64,000 nucleotides of DNA from HyVt-477 sp965224605 (lineage in GTDB: Bacteria > Pseudomonadota > Gammaproteobacteria > Thiotrichales > Thiotrichaceae), in NCBI GenBank assembly GCA_965224605.1, contig CBDCZP010000006.1, positions 248,001 to 312,000 on the forward strand, written 5' to 3'. Shown here one piece after another: positions 1-8,288 of this stretch (position 1 is its first letter; each line of letters begins with the position of its first letter). The position numbers and the translations under genes were made by a program. The notes beneath the pieces are model-generated. The model did not search any database, had not been told where the DNA came from, and saw only the letters and a list, made by a program, of their open reading frames with translations.

Positions 1-1
1 T

Positions 2-325
2 GATCTCCATCCTGTCAGTATTGATTCTTTGAAATGGTATATCTCTTCTCCCCATTATGATGCGGTGGTTTTTGATACTCAGGGCTTTCCTTTGCGAGTT
101 CAAACCGTTGATCCTCGTGCCTTTGTATTGCATAAATGGTTTACAAGTCAACAAATAGACCGTAGCAACTTGAAACGCAGTAGGGATGCTTTGCAAGCCA
201 AGATAATGGCTGTAGTGCTAAAAAATGAGTTAAGCCATTTAGCCGCATCTATTGCACTTGAAAAAGTATTTCCTGAGGAAGTTCAACAACAAGCTATTAA
301 TGACCTTGATCAGTTCTCATTATAA
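2..325 (+). CDS. GSU2403-type nucleotidyltransferase-fold protein, C-terminal part (5' end outside window)
   Basis: The reading frame is open to the left edge, so this is the end of a longer gene. A TTG at 29 could act as a start but no ribosome binding site precedes it, and residues upstream continue sensibly. The visible ~107 residues contain a SSPHYDAVVFD stretch, then FPLRVQTVDPRAFVLHKW and a basic helix (RSNLKRSRDALQAK). This pattern resembles the C-terminal half of the GSU2403/NTP_transf_8 nucleotidyltransferase-fold family. The catalytic N-terminal region is outside the window, so activity cannot be judged. The gene ends 50 bp from the stop of the convergent caspase gene. The family call is from recognition of the pattern, not from a search. 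Confidence 0.6.
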   Translation, partial: DLHPVSIDSLKWYISSPHYDAVVFDTQGFPLRVQTVDPRAFVLHKWFTSQQIDRSNLKRSRDALQAKIMAVVLKNELSHLAASIALEKVFPEEVQQQAINDLDQFSL

Positions 326-374
326 TCTTCTGCCATATACAAACGGTTATAGCAAAGACAATTGGATAACGTTA

Positions 375-3300
375 TTAGCCTAGCGCTTTATTCAATCCCT
401 CCACACTTTCCTGTGTCGCAAAATAAGACATATGATCGCTAACCACATCACTGACTTCCATTTGAGGGTTTCGGTCTTCCTTGATGTGTTTCATGCTACT
501 CATTTTTACCGCTACATCATTGTGTTCTGAAAAGAGTGTATCCGAGAGCACGTCATAGGCTGCTAATTTGCTTCGTTGTAGGGCAAATTTCACGTATTTT
601 TTATAACCTTGTTCTTCATCTACGTTGATGGATAACTTCTGCGTACTGCCAGCTACAAGGTGGTAGGGGATTTGTGGGTCTGGTGAACTAAATAGCGCTT
701 GGGTGAATTCTGAGTCTTCTCCCATTTGGTCTAAGGTATCGTCAATAGAATCTATCAACTTCATCATCCCCGCGACAGCCACTCCTCCTACTGGAATAGT
801 AGTAAGCCCGTTCAAGATGAGTGTCAAACTGCCAAACGCCCACTTCCTGACCATGTTGACACCTTTGGTTTTGATGCCAGCCCAAGGTGAACCGTTATTC
901 GGTGTCCCTAGCATAACCAGCTTATTCACCAGTTTGTTTCCGCCTTCTTGCTCTATCATCCAGCGAGACACTAAGCCTCCCATTGAATGAGCCACAATAT
1001 CTAGCTGTTTATGATGACCTGCTGACAAGCCTATCTGTTGAAGTTTTTCTTTGAATAACTTGGCAGTATCCTGAATCGGGGTATTTAGGTTTTCATAATC
1101 AAAGCAAAGCATCAGATCATATTTTTCACTGATTCGGCTTTCGTCTTCTAACAAGAAATTAACGACTCCTGCCATAGACTTGGTTTCACCAATAATGCCG
1201 TGGATAAAGACAAGCACCTTATCAGCCTTGGTGACCTCTTCTTTTATGACATCTATATCATCATTAAAAGCCACAACTTCGGTTTCACTTTGAGCACCCT
1301 CTTTGCTACCAGACTTTCCACCCAATATTCTTCCAAATTCTGGAATAGCTAAACGAACCGTATCTTTATCTAATTTTAATGCGCTGTAGGTTATTTTCTG
1401 GAAATAGAGTTTTAGTGAGTTACCTAATCCTCGCGTTAGCTCTTTCGCTGCTTTTCCTCTGGCCTGAGTCAAATCAGGTAAGCTTTCAATCATGATTCGC
1501 GTTTTGTCGCCTGCTGCAACAGCATAACCTAGCGGATAATAAAACTCGCCATCGAAGGCAAAAGGCAATACTTGTTCACCATCTTCTAGCTTAGCGTCAA
1601 CGGAAATGACTAAAGGATTCTCAATTGAAACACTTTCGATACCGGCTAAACGCCTATCAGAGTCAGTAGATGCATCACGAGTTGAGGGTAAATCTATTTT
1701 TATAACACTTAAATCTGAAACTGCGCTATTCCCTACATTTAGACTTGCAGCAAAAGAAAAGGTGGGAGTTATACTATTATCCTGAAGAGCCACTGGTGTA
1801 GCCATATTGCCTAGTTTCACAGCTTCAGCTTCCAGGCTGCGATTAGCTTCTGTTTGAGATTCCAAACTAATTGAGGCTTGTAAAGCATGCGGTTCTATTT
1901 CAATACCCAAACCTAGTGAAGCCGTCATATCATCGGGAATCATAATGCTGTCAAGAGGGCGAATCGTAGTCAAAGTGATGGACTTGGTGCTCCAATCAGC
2001 CAGTTTAGCTTTTTTACGACGTACACCACGAGTATTCGCATAGTCCATTGCCTCATCCAGTAGACTGGATAATGCGTTGCCGCCACGTGTTGAGGAACGA
2101 CTGACAACAGGGTCGAGATCACTATCATAAATTTCCAAACCCTCCTGCTCTAGTAAACTTGCATTGAATTCCGTTTCACTAATAATCAGCTTGAGAATAT
2201 CTTTGCTTTCTGAAATACCTTGTGTGTACAGCTCGTCATCGACAAAAGCCTCAATCATTTCACCATCAAATATCTTCACCACCGGTTTGGCATGAATCAG
2301 GTTTGCTGAGCCATTATCGTTATCCATGAAGTCTTCAGGGCGTAACCACACACCATTGTTAGATGCCGATTGAATACTTCCATCCAGCGGGTTAAAAAAT
2401 AGTAATGCACAATATAAAGGACGAGTCCGGTTTGGGTGAAGTCGTAATTCCAGACCAAACTCTGGGGCAACCCATTCATTGTGTTGTTGCTCATAGCGAA
2501 GTTCTAAATCTTCATCAATGGTCTCGCCCTTCGCATGTGTGAGCACTAGCTGTACAGCATCATCGGTTAGTTTATTGCTACTACTGACATTTTCCAGTTC
2601 AAGTTTATGTTGCCATTTCGCCATATGCTCCAATTGACGCAAAGCTTTTTTTGCAGTCTTTTCCGTATAGCCACCCTCAACGGGTTTAAACATCGGGCGT
2701 TCATCAATGACTTGAGATACGGTATAGCGATTGTCTTTGGCTATTAAACGATAGCTTGCATCTGTGAAGTTTTCCTCTAAAAACTTAGAGGCTTGCGACA
2801 CACCATCAATACTACCCAGTATCTCACGTGCAATAGTTATACCTTGCTGATCACCGATGATTTCGATGGCTAGTTTGGGTCTTGCCGGATAAACCACATC
2901 GGCCAAATAAGCTTCTGTTTTATCCAGAACATGACCTTCATCCAGGTCAAGTAAGCTTTTTTCAGATTCTACGGACTTTATCGTTGCTGTTTCCAGAGTA
3001 GTGGTGGTTGTAGTGGAAGAAGGTGTAATTATATTCTCCCCGTCATTAATATCTTTAAATAAAGCTAACTGATCGCCCTCCTTCATCCCCTGTATCGCGC
3101 CCACATTGACCCACCACTGGTTGTTTCTTGCGGCAACAATGAGTTTTACGGGTTGAATGCCGCCCCCCAGAAACTCTTCGTTAGCGTCAGCGCCCTTAAT
3201 CCCTTCAACTTGTGGGTGTTGTTTCTGAACTAACCCTTGAACTTGCTGGTTAATCTTGGCAACCATGTTTCGATAACTTAGTGAACTAGAGCTAGACTCT

Positions 3301-3989
3301 AATGTTTTACACAAATAATGAGTAAAAGCACCATGTCGCGTACCTTCAATGACCAGTTCTTTGGAAAGCTCGCTGTCATGACAGCCAGAAAGGAAAACGT
3401 GCTTACCTTCTGGCAAAGCACGCATATTATTGAGCCAGCCCTCATCCTTGGCAGTATCAAAAAACACATATTTTTCAAGCGTACGGTTTTGTAGGTCTGA
3501 ACCCGCATGTCGCACCGATGTACTGTCTACGTTACCCGCACCACGCGTTCCACTGCCAGAATGGCAGCAATCAAAGATAATCAGAATGTGTGGATTTTTT
3601 TCAGCTAAGCCCGCAATTAAAAAGCGTAATTCTTTATCGGCAAGATCACCTGCACCTACTCGGCTATCATGACAGACAATCGTTTCATTTTGGCGGTCAG
3701 GCTCGCTATCCCAAAATTCCACCGGAGCTTGTTCCTGGGAGCCATGCCCGGAGTAATAGACAACAACCGTATCATTCTCACCTGCCTGAGATAAATGCGC
3801 TGTAAAGCCATTAATAATATTTGCCTTAGTCGCATGACTGCTTTTTAAGACTAAGACATTGTCGCTGTTTGCCGCATACCGACTTTCCAGCACTCTGCCA
3901 AAACGCTCCACATCATTATGGCAACCATTTAGGTCAGGCACACTTCCAGCATAGTCGTTAATGCCGATTAACAGTGCGTAAATAGCCAT
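375..3989 (-). CDS. caspase-family (C14) protease fused to a C-terminal alpha/beta hydrolase (PGAP1/lipase-like)
   Basis: A 1204-residue two-enzyme protein. Residues 1-~270 form a caspase/metacaspase domain: YALLIGINDY at the start, His82 in a YYSGHGSQ motif, and Cys142 in FDCCHSGSG (the second Cys aligns with the metacaspase nucleophile). The middle ~650 residues have no domain I recognise. From ~960 there is an alpha/beta hydrolase: VLVFIHGIIGE as oxyanion-hole segment, Ser1002 in the AHSMGG nucleophile elbow, MLGTPNNGSPW as in PGAP1/lipase proteins, and likely acid and base at Asp1158 and His1186. No signal peptide is seen, so it is probably cytoplasmic. It appears to be monocistronic. Substrates are unknown; a role in stress, programmed death or defence is inference only. 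Confidence 0.85.
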   Translation of the reverse strand: MAIYALLIGINDYAGSVPDLNGCHNDVERFGRVLESRYAANSDNVLVLKSSHATKANIINGFTAHLSQAGENDTVVVYYSGHGSQEQAPVEFWDSEPDRQNETIVCHDSRVGAGDLADKELRFLIAGLAEKNPHILIIFDCCHSGSGTRGAGNVDSTSVRHAGSDLQNRTLEKYVFFDTAKDEGWLNNMRALPEGKHVFLSGCHDSELSKELVIEGTRHGAFTHYLCKTLESSSSSLSYRNMVAKINQQVQGLVQKQHPQVEGIKGADANEEFLGGGIQPVKLIVAARNNQWWVNVGAIQGMKEGDQLALFKDINDGENIITPSSTTTTTTLETATIKSVESEKSLLDLDEGHVLDKTEAYLADVVYPARPKLAIEIIGDQQGITIAREILGSIDGVSQASKFLEENFTDASYRLIAKDNRYTVSQVIDERPMFKPVEGGYTEKTAKKALRQLEHMAKWQHKLELENVSSSNKLTDDAVQLVLTHAKGETIDEDLELRYEQQHNEWVAPEFGLELRLHPNRTRPLYCALLFFNPLDGSIQSASNNGVWLRPEDFMDNDNGSANLIHAKPVVKIFDGEMIEAFVDDELYTQGISESKDILKLIISETEFNASLLEQEGLEIYDSDLDPVVSRSSTRGGNALSSLLDEAMDYANTRGVRRKKAKLADWSTKSITLTTIRPLDSIMIPDDMTASLGLGIEIEPHALQASISLESQTEANRSLEAEAVKLGNMATPVALQDNSITPTFSFAASLNVGNSAVSDLSVIKIDLPSTRDASTDSDRRLAGIESVSIENPLVISVDAKLEDGEQVLPFAFDGEFYYPLGYAVAAGDKTRIMIESLPDLTQARGKAAKELTRGLGNSLKLYFQKITYSALKLDKDTVRLAIPEFGRILGGKSGSKEGAQSETEVVAFNDDIDVIKEEVTKADKVLVFIHGIIGETKSMAGVVNFLLEDESRISEKYDLMLCFDYENLNTPIQDTAKLFKEKLQQIGLSAGHHKQLDIVAHSMGGLVSRWMIEQEGGNKLVNKLVMLGTPNNGSPWAGIKTKGVNMVRKWAFGSLTLILNGLTTIPVGGVAVAGMMKLIDSIDDTLDQMGEDSEFTQALFSSPDPQIPYHLVAGSTQKLSINVDEEQGYKKYVKFALQRSKLAAYDVLSDTLFSEHNDVAVKMSSMKHIKEDRNPQMEVSDVVSDHMSYFATQESVEGLNKALG

Positions 3990-4024
3990 AATTATCCTTG
4001 ATCATAATACGTATAGATAGTCGG

Positions 4025-4063
4025 CAGTCTGTGTAGTGCGATAGCGGAACACAGAAAATCAAT
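4025..4063. repeat. short dispersed palindromic repeat, copy 1
   Basis: Contains GTGCGATAGCGGAACAC followed by AGAAAATCAAT, a variant of a palindrome also seen at 15414-15453, 33191-33230 and 53840-53858. All copies lie between genes. Looks like a REP-type element; this copy has diverged. Confidence 0.45.
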
Positions 4064-4137
4064 GAGCAAATTAAGTATAGATGAGGACTTATGATATTGC
4101 CCAACGTTGCCACGTACCCGACCGAGCAAGGTAGTAA

Positions 4138-5508
4138 TTATTCAGCGTTTTCTACTAACTTACCCCATAGATCATGTTCACCGCTGTTGGTAATATCCAC
4201 TTCAACAAACTGACCTGGCTCTAATTCGATGCCATCTATGATAACTTGCCCGTCTATTTCAGGGGCATCTGCATAGCTTCGCGCTATGGTCAGGTTTTCT
4301 TCGGTATCATCAGTGAGCACTGTCATTCGCGTTCCTACTCGCTTGGCTAACTTTGCGGTACTGATATCTGCCTGTACTTCCATAAAACGCTCTAAACGCT
4401 CTTCTTTTAATTCCTCAGGTACTGGATTCGCTAAATCATTGGCAGAAGCACCTTCAACTGGCGAATAGGTGAAACATCCCACGCGATCAAGTTGAGCTTC
4501 TTGTAAGAAATCTAGCAACATCTGAAAGTCTGCTTCGGTCTCACCGGGGAAGCCGGCAATGAAGGTGCTGCGAACCACAATCTCTGGGCAAATCTCACGC
4601 CATTTGTGTAAGCGATGGATGATTTTTTCTGCGTGTGCAGGTCTACGCATGGCTTTTAATAGTGTCGGGCTGGCATGCTGGAAGGGTATGTCCAGATAGG
4701 GAAGGATTTTCCCTTCGGCCATTAGGGGGATTAAGTTGTCAACATGTGGATAAGGGTAAACGTAGTGCATTCTCACCCAAACACCCATTTCTCCTAATGC
4801 TTCGGAGAGCTGTTGAATATGTGATTTTATCGGTCTTCCCTGCCAGAAACCTGTACGATATTTGGTATCTAATCCATACGCGCTGGTATCCTGAGAGACA
4901 ACCAGTAGTTCTTTCACGCCTGCATTGACAAGATTCTCCGCTTCTTGAAGTACATCGCCTATAGGGTAGCTCGACAAACGTCCACGCATGGAAGGAATAA
5001 TGCAGAACGAGCAATGATGATTGCAGCCTTCAGATATTTTTAAGTAGGCGTAATGCTTGGGAGTTAGCTTTACTCCTTGCGGAGGAACCAGATCGACATA
5101 AGGATCATGTGGGGCGGGTAACTGTTCATGTACTGCATTCATGACTTCCTCATAGGCATGGGGGCCGGATACTGCCAATACGTCTGGATAAGCCTCTAAA
5201 ACCTTTTTAGAATCCGCACCTAAACAACCCGTAACGATGACTTTGCCATTCTCTTGTAAGGCTTCACCAATCGTATCCAGCGATTCCTGCACCGCAGAAT
5301 CTATAAAGCCACAGGTATTGATGACCACCATATCTGCTTGATCATAATCAGGGACGACTTCATAACCTTCCGTGCGTAACTGGGTAAGAATGCGTTCTGA
5401 ATCAACCAGTGCCTTGGGGCAACCGAGACTAACGAATCCAATACGTTTGGGTGCCGACTCGGATTTTGAATGGGCTAAATGGGATATAGGGGAGTGAGTG
5501 GTCTTCAT
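4138..5508 (-). CDS. rimO: ribosomal protein uS12 methylthiotransferase RimO
   Basis: Radical SAM methylthiotransferase that adds a methylthio group to the conserved aspartate of ribosomal protein uS12, using two 4Fe-4S clusters. Length 456. The N-terminal UPF0004 domain carries cluster ligands Cys30, Cys66 and Cys95. The radical SAM CxxxCxxC is Cys162, Cys166 and Cys169 in EGCNHHCSFC. A C-terminal TRAM domain (~385-450) would bind RNA or protein substrate. An extra ~20-residue polar N-terminus precedes RIGFVSLGCPK. It is divergent from the phosphoribulokinase gene across a long intergenic region. Identity is clear from motif order and length; MiaB is less likely because of the SLGCPK...DSE pattern. 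Confidence 0.95.
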   Translation of the reverse strand: MKTTHSPISHLAHSKSESAPKRIGFVSLGCPKALVDSERILTQLRTEGYEVVPDYDQADMVVINTCGFIDSAVQESLDTIGEALQENGKVIVTGCLGADSKKVLEAYPDVLAVSGPHAYEEVMNAVHEQLPAPHDPYVDLVPPQGVKLTPKHYAYLKISEGCNHHCSFCIIPSMRGRLSSYPIGDVLQEAENLVNAGVKELLVVSQDTSAYGLDTKYRTGFWQGRPIKSHIQQLSEALGEMGVWVRMHYVYPYPHVDNLIPLMAEGKILPYLDIPFQHASPTLLKAMRRPAHAEKIIHRLHKWREICPEIVVRSTFIAGFPGETEADFQMLLDFLQEAQLDRVGCFTYSPVEGASANDLANPVPEELKEERLERFMEVQADISTAKLAKRVGTRMTVLTDDTEENLTIARSYADAPEIDGQVIIDGIELEPGQFVEVDITNSGEHDLWGKLVENAE

Positions 5509-5541
5509 AGATAGTGAGTTTAAATAAACGGCAAGTCTAAC

Positions 5542-5568
5542 AGAACATTCTAATCAACAGAATGTTCT
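5542..5568. promoter_or_regulatory. perfect 10-bp inverted repeat upstream of rimO
   Basis: AGAACATTCT and AGAATGTTCT are separated by 7 bases, 34 bp upstream of the rimO start codon. It could be an operator for a dimeric regulator or a hairpin in a rimO leader. There is no T run on either side for a strong terminator. No regulator is recognised. Confidence 0.35.
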
Positions 5569-5650
5569 CCCGAATAAAGAAGTTTATAGTGTGTGAAATA
5601 GGCATAAGAAATACACTATATAGTGGTTGTTTAGTTATAGCTGTCATTTC

Positions 5651-5864
5651 TTATGCACAACAGAGCCAATCACCCCCGCAGTGTATGGGAATAGACCTGT
5701 TATGCATGGCGTTCATTTATTGACATTACTCAAGCCATTGATTTTTATATATATAAACTATAGTGGTTATTCTTTAATCAATTCGATACTCCCCCATATT
5801 TCAAGCCCTGAATAGGAGATATTATTGAGTTATACACAGAGTTTTCCACAGGAAATGTGGAAAA
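5651..5864. promoter_or_regulatory. cluster of four DnaA-box-like sites
   Basis: Matches to TTWTNCACA are TTATGCACA at 5651-5659, TTATACACA at 5830-5838, TTTTCCACA at 5842-5850 and its inverse TGTGGAAAA at 5856-5864. The last two are the arms of a perfect 14-bp hairpin with a 5-base loop (5837-5869). AT-rich sequence lies between box 1 and the others. Box matches are direct; DnaA binding is inference. No dnaA, dnaN or mnmG is nearby, so a titration or regulatory site is as likely as an origin. Confidence 0.45.
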
Positions 5865-6079
5865 CTCTGATTGAGCCTTATAGAGCGCAGTTTGTGACTC
5901 TTGTAAAGGTTTGTCGACAGGCGGTGTGTTTATGATGCCAGTCGGCACATTGAACTATTTTTAAACGACATCGAAAACTTTCAATCCACTTCCATCTGTA
6001 TCCTAAGGCTAAGCTGGAATAGTTAGAGAAAATCGGTAGAATGCACCATCCACTACATATTGTCTGCGGCAGTTCTACG

Positions 6080-6115
6080 TTAGATATGGCTCACATATGG
6101 CTTAGATGTAGTTCA
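6080..6115 (+). promoter_or_regulatory. tandem TTAGAT-N5-TCA repeats before the phosphoribulokinase gene (possible LysR/CbbR-type operator)
   Basis: TTAGATATGGCTCA at 6080-6093 and TTAGATGTAGTTCA at 6102-6115 are direct repeats 22 bp apart, about two helical turns, ending 28 bp before the ATG. CbbR sites are loosely TNA-N7/8-TNA, which these fit (TTA-N8-TCA). Being so close to the start codon, they may instead lie in the transcribed leader. Binding is unproven. Confidence 0.3.
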
Positions 6116-6143
6116 ATTTTATTTATTCTCTAAGGAGCTCATT

Positions 6144-7034
6144 ATGTCTAAACAACACCCTATTGTTGTTGTTACTGGTTCATCTGGTGCTGGCACTACA
6201 TTTGTAAAGCGCGCATTTGAAAACATCTTTCGTCGCGAAAATATCAATCCAGCTATCATTGAAGGTGATAGCTTCCACAGCCTAAGCCGTACTGAATTCA
6301 AAGTTGAAGTAGAAAAAGCCGAAGCTCTAGGTAACAACAACTTCAGCCATTTCGGCCCTGAAGCTAATGATTTCAAAGCACTAGAAAAATTGTTCTCTGA
6401 TTATGGCAACACGGGCATAGGTCAAAAACGTTATTACTTACATAACGACGACGAAGCTGCCGAGCATAATAAACGCTTGGGTTGTAATCAGGATTCCGGT
6501 GAATTCACTCCTTGGGAAGATGTAGAAAGCGGTACTGATATTCTTTTCTACGAAGGCTTACATGGAATGGTTAAAGGGGATGGTTACGATGTAGCATCTC
6601 TGGTTGATCTTGGAGTAGGGGTTGTACCCAGTGTAAACCTTGAGTGGATTCAGAAAATTCATCGTGATAATGCAGAACGAGGATATTCTGAAGCAGCCAT
6701 TGTCGATACGATTATGCGCCGTATGCCTGATTACATGAATCACATTACCCCGCAGTTCTCAAGAACTGACATTAATTTTCAACGAGTTCCTACTGTTGAT
6801 ACTTCAAACCCATTTATCGCACGTGACATTCCATCACCGGATGAGAGTTTTGTGGTTATTCGTTTTAAAGATCCAAAAAAATGTGATGTCGATTTTCCTT
6901 ACTTGCTGAATATGATTGGTGATTCTTTTATGTCTCGAAGAAACACCATTGTAGTGCCGGGTGGCAAAATGAGTATGGCAATGGAAATTATCCTTACACC
7001 CATCATTCATCGCATGATAGAGAACAAAGGTTAG
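6144..7034 (+). CDS. prkB: phosphoribulokinase (proteobacterial class I type)
   Basis: Would phosphorylate ribulose 5-phosphate to ribulose 1,5-bisphosphate, the substrate of Rubisco. The 296 residues start with a P-loop at 12-19 (GSSGAGTT), followed by the acidic IIEGDSFH segment, FYEGLHG, NLEWIQKIHRD, PQFSRTDINFQRVP and DTSNPFIARDIP, all characteristic of class I bacterial phosphoribulokinase (CbbP) and of E. coli PrkB. A strong AAGGAG lies 7 bases before the ATG. The gene is monocistronic and ends convergent to the pilus ATPase genes. No other Calvin-cycle gene is in the window, so whether it serves CO2 fixation depends on a Rubisco gene elsewhere. Confidence 0.92.
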   Translation: MSKQHPIVVVTGSSGAGTTFVKRAFENIFRRENINPAIIEGDSFHSLSRTEFKVEVEKAEALGNNNFSHFGPEANDFKALEKLFSDYGNTGIGQKRYYLHNDDEAAEHNKRLGCNQDSGEFTPWEDVESGTDILFYEGLHGMVKGDGYDVASLVDLGVGVVPSVNLEWIQKIHRDNAERGYSEAAIVDTIMRRMPDYMNHITPQFSRTDINFQRVPTVDTSNPFIARDIPSPDESFVVIRFKDPKKCDVDFPYLLNMIGDSFMSRRNTIVVPGGKMSMAMEIILTPIIHRMIENKG

Positions 7035-7073
7035 TCTCGGAAGTTCCGAAAAAAACTGGGTACTCATCAAATC

Positions 7074-7101
7074 TATAGGTGCTGAATTCTTAGCACCTAT
7101 A
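7074..7101. terminator. hairpin between convergent prkB and pilU-like genes
   Basis: TATAGGTGCT pairs perfectly with AGCACCTATA across an 8-base loop. It lies between two converging stop codons, as expected of a shared terminator, but no strong T run follows on either strand. Confidence 0.45.
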
Positions 7102-7150
7102 CTAGGATTTATATCAATACCAATAGCTTCACTAGATTTATTCTCAGCCG

Positions 7151-8278
7151 TTACAAATGTAACTCGGGTAATTTCTCATTTTCAGCATCCAGCTCTTTTG
7201 ACTGGCTCGCTTCACCATCAAAACTAAGTTGCCATTCCAGATTATTACGTGAAGTTGCATTTTCAAGCGCCATTTCTCGACTGATTTTACCTTCACGAAA
7301 CAACTCTAATAACGACTGATCAAAGCTACGCATCCCATCACTAGTGCCTTTTTCAACAAGTTCATTCAACTGTTGAAGATTACCCTTCCTAATGGATTCA
7401 CTCATAAAAGGGGTATTAATCAACACCTCAGTGGCGAGTACAACACCTCCACGGGTATCCGGTATGAGTTTTTGTGCAATCACCCCTTTCAGGTTTAGTG
7501 ACAAATCCATTAAAACACGATGCTTTTGTTCGGCGGGAAACATATAAAGAATACGTTCCATTGCCTGTGTTGTATTAGTGGCGTGCAAGGTCGAAATAGC
7601 CAAGTGACCCGTATCAGCGAAGCCCATAACCGATTCCATTGTTTCAGTATCTCGCGTTTCACCCACCATGATGACATCAGGAGCTTCACGCATGGCTTCA
7701 CGCATAGCATTCTTATAACTTAACGTATCAAAACCGATTTCACGCTGCCCGATAATTGATTTATTGTGGGTGAAGGCGAATTCAATGGGGTCTTCAATCG
7801 TTAAGATATGTCCGGCATGGTGATTGTTTCTGTATTGGATTAATGACGACATTGAGGTTGATTTCCCCGATCCTGTAGCACCGACAAAAAGAATCAGCCC
7901 TTCATTTCCCATCACCAGTTTTTTTAGAACTGTTGGAACCCCTAATTCATCAGGAGTCTTTATTTCAGAGCGGATGTGGCGAATAACCATCGAAACCTCA
8001 CCGCGCTGATAATAAATGTTGACTCTAAAGCGTCCAATATCTTTTACCGAAAGCCCTTTGTTCATTTCCTTGGTTTGTTGAAAATCAATCCATTCTCTTT
8101 CATTCAAAAGGTCTTTCGCCAATACGGCGATCGTCCCCGGAGCCATTTTATCTTTGGTTAAATGTTCCAGCTTTCCCATTACCTTCAAACTGGCATACGC
8201 TCCTGTCGTTAAGTATAAATCAGAGGCTTCACGTCTTACCATTTCATCAAGATAAGGAGATATTTTCATAGCACACAT
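7151..8278 (-). CDS. PilT/PilU-family twitching motility ATPase (third paralogue)
   Basis: A 375-residue AAA-type secretion ATPase of the PilT/PilU family. Walker A is GATGSGKSTS; the Asp box follows (HILTIEDPIEFAF), then the Walker B region APDVIMVGETRD and the His box STLHATNT. It is PilU-like, with an extended polar C-terminus (~345-375). Such ATPases act with PilT on the cytoplasmic side of the type IV pilus to retract pilin. It is last of three tandem paralogues, 10 bp after the previous gene. Start is at MCAMK (GAGAA 9 bases upstream); Met4 is an alternative. Confidence 0.88.
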   Translation of the reverse strand: MCAMKISPYLDEMVRREASDLYLTTGAYASLKVMGKLEHLTKDKMAPGTIAVLAKDLLNEREWIDFQQTKEMNKGLSVKDIGRFRVNIYYQRGEVSMVIRHIRSEIKTPDELGVPTVLKKLVMGNEGLILFVGATGSGKSTSMSSLIQYRNNHHAGHILTIEDPIEFAFTHNKSIIGQREIGFDTLSYKNAMREAMREAPDVIMVGETRDTETMESVMGFADTGHLAISTLHATNTTQAMERILYMFPAEQKHRVLMDLSLNLKGVIAQKLIPDTRGGVVLATEVLINTPFMSESIRKGNLQQLNELVEKGTSDGMRSFDQSLLELFREGKISREMALENATSRNNLEWQLSFDGEASQSKELDAENEKLPELHL

Positions 8279-8288
8279 AACACAATTC

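Larger units (their letters stand above)
5509..6143. other. 635-bp intergenic region between rimO and prkB
   Basis: No convincing gene. It holds a 10-bp inverted repeat, an ACTATATAGT palindrome near 5615-5624, four DnaA-box matches with an AT-rich run (TATATATATA around 5746) between the first and the rest, and tandem TTAGAT repeats just before prkB. Each is listed separately. A 62-codon open frame at 5627-5815 lacks a ribosome binding site and any recognisable composition and is not called. Confidence 0.6.

Noticed and set aside
5627..5815. 62-codon open frame in the rimO-prkB gap
   Set aside because: No ribosome binding site, odd composition, and it overlaps a DnaA-box match and AT-rich DNA.
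5651..5864. Calling the DnaA-box cluster the chromosome origin
   Set aside because: No dnaA, dnaN, mnmG or parAB nearby and no skew can be computed here; reported only as DnaA-box-like sites.
6144..7034. Taking phosphoribulokinase as proof of autotrophy
   Set aside because: E. coli carries a close homologue without Rubisco; no other Calvin-cycle genes are in the window.
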